Shown: one piece after another, positions 57,121 through 60,780 of the stretch
How positions within the stretch are numbered: the stretch's first letter is position 1
How the letters are laid out: every line of letters starts with the position of its first letter
NCBI GenBank assembly: GCA_023453025.1
Contig: JAEXUD010000044.1
Coordinates: forward strand, 1 to 60,780
Source: Bacillota bacterium
GTDB taxonomy: Bacteria > Bacillota > Clostridia > Tissierellales > Sedimentibacteraceae
Length of the DNA stretch: 60,780 bases
Direction of reading: 5' to 3'
Made by a program: the position numbers and the translations under genes
Notes under the pieces: generated by a model
Told to the model about the DNA's origin: nothing
The model's input: only the letters and a program-made list of their open reading frames with translations
Database searches by the model: none

Positions 57121-58038
57121 CTACTGTGAAAGCCCAATGTCAACCAAAAATGTCTTGGCAACATCATATGGTTCTTTACCTTCAACGTCTACCAGATAAT
57201 TAAGCTCTGTCATTGTTGCATTGTCTATTTTGCCCGCCAAACTATTCAGCACTTCTTCAAGATTTGGTGCTGAATCTGAGAACTCTTCAAATAATGTTTC
57301 TCTGACTTGGTACGCACAATAGTATTGAGGAAAAAATGATTTATCATCTTCTAATACTACTAAATCGGACTTTTTAATCAATCCATCTGTTGAAAATGCC
57401 ATTGTCACATCAATATTACCACTGTCCATTGCAGCATATTTTAATCCAATATCTATTGATTTTGAATCTTTCCATTCTATTCCGTATTTTTCATTAAAAG
57501 GCTTAAAACGCATAGATGCTTCTTCATCGAAGAATTCATGTTCTGCACCAAATACTAAGTCCTTAGTATATGGTACCAGGTCGCTTATAGTTTTTATGTC
57601 ATTTGCTTCAGCAAAATCTTTTTTTATTGCTATAGCATAAGTGTTTTCAAATCCAAACTTATCTGTTAATGTCAATCCTAATTCTTCTATACTTTTTTCT
57701 CTGACCCATTCAAAAAGGTCTTCTCCTTCTGGAACATCAACTGTATCCATCCCCATAAGTGTTGTTAAATGTGTACCATCATATGATACAAACAAATCAA
57801 CTTCATTTGATTCATTTGCATTTGCACCTGCAACTGTCTGCATGGAATCGTGAAATTTTACATCTAAATCAGTATTTTCTTCTATTAAAATTCCAGCCAT
57901 TTGCATTAATATTTCAATTTCTGAAAAATAACCACTTAAAAGAACAATTTCCTTTTTTCCCTCTGTGTTTCCGCCACATGCTGTAATAGACACAGCTATC
58001 ATAATTACTACTAAAATTATACTTATACTTCTTTTCAT
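57121..58038 (-). CDS. Glycine betaine/choline-type ABC transporter substrate-binding lipoprotein
   Basis: 305-residue exported lipoprotein with a signal peptide and the lipobox ITAC (C21), followed by a GGN linker. The rest is the OpuAC/ProX-like binding fold: IVLLSGYFSEIEILMQMAGILIEE, NEVDLFVSYDGTHLTTLMG, LTLTDKFGFENTYAIAIKKDFA and MDSGNIDVTMAFSTDGLIKKSD. Families with this pattern (OpuCC, OsmF/YehZ) carry betaine, carnitine, choline or similar compounds. Last gene of the four-gene operon, 10 bp after the second permease. Exact cargo not readable. Confidence 0.88.
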   Translation of the reverse strand: MKRSISIILVVIMIAVSITACGGNTEGKKEIVLLSGYFSEIEILMQMAGILIEENTDLDVKFHDSMQTVAGANANESNEVDLFVSYDGTHLTTLMGMDTVDVPEGEDLFEWVREKSIEELGLTLTDKFGFENTYAIAIKKDFAEANDIKTISDLVPYTKDLVFGAEHEFFDEEASMRFKPFNEKYGIEWKDSKSIDIGLKYAAMDSGNIDVTMAFSTDGLIKKSDLVVLEDDKSFFPQYYCAYQVRETLFEEFSDSAPNLEEVLNSLAGKIDNATMTELNYLVDVEGKEPYDVAKTFLVDIGLSQ

Positions 58039-58048
58039 AAAACCTCCT

Positions 58049-58639
58049 TTAAGTTCTTGCTTTTAATTTTTTCTCAATATATCCCATACCAAAGTCAAAT
58101 ATTACTGCCATTACCATAAGAATAATGGTCGTAAGCATTAAGGTTTTCATGTCCTGGATTAAAATTGCCCTGTTTATTATTGATCCTAAACCACCTCCGC
58201 CAACTATTGCACCAAATACTGCCGTACCTATTGATGTTACAACAGCTATTCTTATACCAGTGAAAACCATCGGAAAGGCTAACGGAAGTTCAACCTGTAT
58301 AAGTCTCTGAATTTTTGTCATACCCATTCCTATAGCTGCTTCCTTTATTCCCGGATCAATATTTTCCAATCCAACATAGGTATTTCTTACAATAGGAAGC
58401 AATGAATACAGCATCAATCCTATTATAACGGTTGCAGGAGTTGCACCAAATGCAATCATTATCAATCCTAGAAGAGCAAGAGCAGGAATAGTCTGCAGCA
58501 TATCAACCACCCATAAAATCACTTTTCTTGTGGGCTTAAACATATAAGATATCACTCCCAGCATCAATCCAATAACAGTTGCAAATGTGCATGCCATCAC
58601 CACTAGATACAGATGTTCAAAAATCTTATCTATTTTCAA
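58049..58639 (-). CDS. Osmolyte ABC transporter permease (OpuC-like), TTG start
   Basis: 196-residue membrane protein with five or six helices, of the BPD_transp_1 family. The EAA loop reads YVGLENIDPGIKEAAIGMGMTKIQRLIQVELPLAFPMVFTG, which contacts the ATPase. The start codon is TTG at 58639, with GGGGGAG eight bases upstream; no ATG gives a sensible alternative. It is one base after the end of the preceding permease gene. With that permease it forms the membrane channel of the osmolyte transporter. Confidence 0.88.
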   Translation of the reverse strand: MKIDKIFEHLYLVVMACTFATVIGLMLGVISYMFKPTRKVILWVVDMLQTIPALALLGLIMIAFGATPATVIIGLMLYSLLPIVRNTYVGLENIDPGIKEAAIGMGMTKIQRLIQVELPLAFPMVFTGIRIAVVTSIGTAVFGAIVGGGGLGSIINRAILIQDMKTLMLTTIILMVMAVIFDFGMGYIEKKLKART

Positions 58640-58640
58640 G

Positions 58641-59285
58641 TTATTCTCCCCCTTTCAAACCCCTAGGTGTAATCTTATCCTGCACTTTGTCAATTAAATA
58701 GCCTAAAGTCATTGCAAGTATAGCAGATGGCAAAGCTCCGCCAATTATAAGCTTCTGGTTATTTGTTTCAATTCCACGATAAACAAATTCTCCAAGACCT
58801 CCAAGACCTATCATGGCAGTTAACACAGCCCAGCTGACTGTATATATAGTTGCCATCCTTAAACCGCTAAAAATTGAATTCATGGCTAAGGGAAGTTCGA
58901 CTTTAAACAATATTTGTTTTTTAGTCATCCCACATCCTCTGGCAGCTTCTATTAAACTTTTATCAACATTGAGTATACCTGTATAGGTATTTTTCAATAT
59001 TGGGAATATTGCATATATAGTTAATGCTACTAACACTGTTATAGGTTTCATTCCCAAATAAATAAAGAGCACACCTATGAATACTAGTCCCGGAATAGTT
59101 TGAAACACTCCTATTATAGGAATAATTACATTAGATATCTTAGGAAATCTTGAAAGCAATATCCCTAAAGTCAACGCTATAACAAAGCCTGTTCCTACAG
59201 AAATAAAAACATATTGCAGGTGAGTCAAAATTGCCTTTACTAACATTTCTCCATAAACATCAAAAAATTGCATTATATAAGTCAA
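58641..59285 (-). CDS. Osmolyte ABC transporter permease (OpuC-like)
   Basis: 214-residue membrane protein with six hydrophobic helices. EAA loop: TYTGILNVDKSLIEAARGCGMTKKQILFKVELPLAMNSIFSGL. The two permeases of the operon are related to each other over this region. The start codon overlaps the stop of the ATPase gene by four bases (ATGA). The channel partner follows directly. In the OpuC type of Bacillus the order is ATPase, permease, binding protein, permease; here the binding protein comes last. Confidence 0.88.
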   Translation of the reverse strand: MTYIMQFFDVYGEMLVKAILTHLQYVFISVGTGFVIALTLGILLSRFPKISNVIIPIIGVFQTIPGLVFIGVLFIYLGMKPITVLVALTIYAIFPILKNTYTGILNVDKSLIEAARGCGMTKKQILFKVELPLAMNSIFSGLRMATIYTVSWAVLTAMIGLGGLGEFVYRGIETNNQKLIIGGALPSAILAMTLGYLIDKVQDKITPRGLKGGE

Positions 59286-60403
59286 TTTTCTTCACCCCAA
59301 ACCACACTTGCCAACGCCTTAGTAATACTTGTACGTGTAATAATACCTGCAACAGTCTTGTTTCTGTTCAAAACAACAAGATAGTCAGCATTTATTTCTA
59401 TCAGTTTATCAAAAGCTTCCTTAGCATTAGTATTAATTAGAACTGTCGGTTCATCTATTTTTGTAATCTTTGATATCATTTCTCCGGGTATTCCATGTTC
59501 TCTTATATTTTCAATGGTTACAATACCTTTGAATCGGTTATCATCACCCACTACAATTGCGGAATTTAACTCTTTCTGTTTCATTAATTCAATACACTCT
59601 AAGGTTTTTTTAGTTTCTGGTACCGTCAATACCTTTTTTTTCATAACGTCTTCGCATGTCAGATCATTGCCGCTTCTTGAGTATGAAATCTTGCCCATAA
59701 ATTTGCTGATTAAAGGGTGGGCCGGTTTATTAAGCATTTCCTCCGGGGAAGCCGCCTGAAGAACTTTACCTTCTGACATAAATACTATTCTGTCTGCTAA
59801 TTTAACAGCCTCCTCCATGTCATGAGTAACAAAAATTATAGTTTTGTGTAATTTTTTTTGTAGTATCTTCAATTCATCCTGCAAATTATCTCTTGTTATG
59901 GGATCCAGAGCTCCGAAAGGCTCATCCATCAAAATAATAGGTGGTTCTGCTGCTAAGGCTCTTAATACGCCGATACGCTGCTGCTGACCACCACTTAATT
60001 CGTTAGGATATTTTTTTGCATTTTCTTCGTATGGCAAACCTACTAGTTCTAGTAACTCTTTTACTCTTTTATGCTGTTTTTCTTTACTCCATTTTAACAG
60101 TTTGGGAACGACAGATATGTTTTCTTCTATTGTCATATTAGGGAAAAGTCCTATTTGTTGTATTACATAACCAATTTTTCTTCGAAGCTCAACAGCATTC
60201 ACATCTTTTATATTCTTATCGTCGATATAAATATTACCTTTATTGTACTTAATCAACCTATTGACCATTTTGAGTGTGGTAGTTTTACCGCAACCGGATG
60301 GTCCTATTAATACGACAAACTCACCATCATTTATGGTCAAATTAAGGTTGTCCAGTACCGTGACATCATCGTACTTTTTTATAATATTTTCATAAATAAT
60401 CAT
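59282..60403 (-). CDS. opuCA: Osmolyte ABC transporter ATPase with CBS domains (OpuCA-like)
   Basis: 373-residue ATPase. The start at 60403 gives the usual MIIYENIIKKYDDVTVLD; a 20-codon longer frame precedes it, and the site GGAG is 11 bases upstream, a little far. Walker A GPSGCGKTTTLK (about residue 37), signature LSGGQQQRIGVLRAL, Walker B ILMDEPFGALD, and the His switch in FVTHDMEEAV. Two CBS domains follow (about 250-370), which in OpuA sense ionic strength, so this transporter is probably gated by osmotic conditions. First gene of the four-gene operon. Confidence 0.92.
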   Translation of the reverse strand: MIIYENIIKKYDDVTVLDNLNLTINDGEFVVLIGPSGCGKTTTLKMVNRLIKYNKGNIYIDDKNIKDVNAVELRRKIGYVIQQIGLFPNMTIEENISVVPKLLKWSKEKQHKRVKELLELVGLPYEENAKKYPNELSGGQQQRIGVLRALAAEPPIILMDEPFGALDPITRDNLQDELKILQKKLHKTIIFVTHDMEEAVKLADRIVFMSEGKVLQAASPEEMLNKPAHPLISKFMGKISYSRSGNDLTCEDVMKKKVLTVPETKKTLECIELMKQKELNSAIVVGDDNRFKGIVTIENIREHGIPGEMISKITKIDEPTVLINTNAKEAFDKLIEINADYLVVLNRNKTVAGIITRTSITKALASVVWGEEN

Positions 60404-60453
60404 ACATAAATCATCTCCATTCATTAATTTAATTTGGTTCATGTACTTTAAAA

Positions 60454-60482
60454 AGTATACCATAATTTAACTTAATTGTAAA
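60454..60482 (-). promoter_or_regulatory. Promoter of the osmolyte transporter operon
   Basis: On the minus strand TTTACA, 17 bp, TATACT, about 50 bp upstream of the start codon. The region from 60483 to about 60650 is AT-rich and I see nothing further in it. Confidence 0.6.
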
Positions 60483-60693
60483 CCCTCTAAATTTCAACAT
60501 TCCACGATTTTAATTATCCATATTATTCCATGCAGCTGTAAGCGTTTAAAGTTATGGGGTTTTCAACTGTATAAAATTATTATAATTATGCAAAATAAAT
60601 CATTCTTAACTCTAAACATTAAGTTTCAAAAGACATAAAGTACTGCAACTCAAAAGGGGGCAGTCGGGAAATAGGTAATTTTAGCCCCATGAA

Positions 60694-60726
60694 CTAAAAA
60701 AGAAAGAACCTCCAAGATTAGAGGCT
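60694..60726 (-). terminator. Terminator of the gene running in from the right edge
   Basis: Stem AGCCTC / GAGGTT on the minus strand with an eight-base loop, followed by a T-rich run. It comes just after the stop codon at 60736. Confidence 0.55.
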
Positions 60727-60735
60727 TTAAAAAAG

Positions 60736-60780
60736 TCATTTCATCTTGAAGAGTTCTTTTTTTGTGTTTGGAATATTGTT
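60736..60780 (-). CDS. C-terminal end of an unidentified protein (edge-truncated)
   Basis: Only 14 codons and a TGA are inside the window; the peptide reads NNIPNTKKELFKMK. That the frame is real is suggested by the terminator that follows. The sequence beyond it (GGGGGCAGTCGGGAAATAG near 60656-60674) could be the outer end of an insertion sequence, in which case this would be the end of a transposase. Too short to decide. Confidence 0.3.
   Translation of the reverse strand, partial: NNIPNTKKELFKMK

Noticed and set aside
1..60780. tRNA, rRNA or CRISPR array
   Set aside because: No TTCGA-type tRNA arms with CCA context, no rRNA-like conserved blocks, and no regularly spaced direct repeats were seen in the gaps.

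Overview
The window is a low-GC, gene-dense stretch of chromosome from an anaerobic Gram-positive bacterium of the class Clostridia. Pointers are GGAGG-type ribosome binding sites, Firmicutes-type operons (rapZ-yvcK, DUF1385-prmC-prfA), a bifunctional AdhE, rubrerythrin, a Crp/Fnr regulator beside a 4Fe-4S protein, and amino-acid and organic-acid fermentation genes. A Tissierellia or Sedimentibacter-like host is a guess from overall flavour. I see no rRNA, tRNA or CRISPR array. About 50 protein genes are supported, most of them on the minus strand.

Layout. 0-2.8 kb: the 5' part of an exported protein, two small conserved proteins (AlkZ-related, DUF3788), a truncated REP-associated transposase with REP-like debris, and a Nudix hydrolase. 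2.8-7.1 kb: a D-tartrate-type module (dehydratase and permease) divergent from a LysR regulator, which is translationally coupled to an unrecognised sensor-like protein. 7.2-13.6 kb: a six-gene wall and D-amino-acid operon (two LCP ligases, LD-carboxypeptidase, alanine racemase, M20 amidohydrolase, DppA). 13.8-15.5 kb: two cold-shock proteins and a LysR regulator. 15.9-18.5 kb: adhE. 18.6-27.6 kb: one nucleoside uptake and breakdown operon (deoD, ADP-ribosylglycohydrolase-like protein, BMP lipoprotein, ABC ATPase, two permeases, nucleoside hydrolase, ribokinase). 27.7-34.8 kb: cvfB and pgi, then murB-PHP-rapZ-yvcK ending in a PAS/PP2C phosphatase. 35.2-39.5 kb: M20 amidohydrolase, YfcC permease and a lone argH. 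39.7-45.4 kb: rubrerythrin, rqcP-like, prfA, prmC, DUF1385, greA and ilvE. 45.6-47.9 kb: the threonine-to-glycine pair tdh-kbl. 48-52.6 kb: two metallophosphoesterases and a YhaN-like SMC-type ATPase. 52.7-56.8 kb: Crp/Fnr regulator, 4Fe-4S protein, and the citrate-lyase activation genes citXG and citC without the lyase. 57.1-60.4 kb: an OpuC-like osmolyte ABC transporter. The right edge holds the last codons of another minus-strand gene.

How the genes work together. The nucleoside operon would bring in a nucleoside, cleave it by phosphorolysis or hydrolysis, and phosphorylate the ribose. The wall operon links envelope polymer attachment to release and racemisation of D-Ala. tdh and kbl convert threonine to glycine and acetyl-CoA, and AdhE disposes of acetyl-CoA as ethanol. 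The rapZ/yvcK cluster ties amino-sugar and carbon control to wall synthesis (murB).

Nothing here is a clear new defence or mobile system. The most interesting items are the LysR-coupled unknown protein, the glycohydrolase inside the nucleoside operon, the PAS-phosphatase attached to the yvcK operon, a Crp/Fnr palindrome at about -41.5 of the ferredoxin promoter, a G-rich knot at the prmC/prfA junction, and several palindromic non-coding repeats. Functions are assigned from recognised motifs and gene context; no database search was run.
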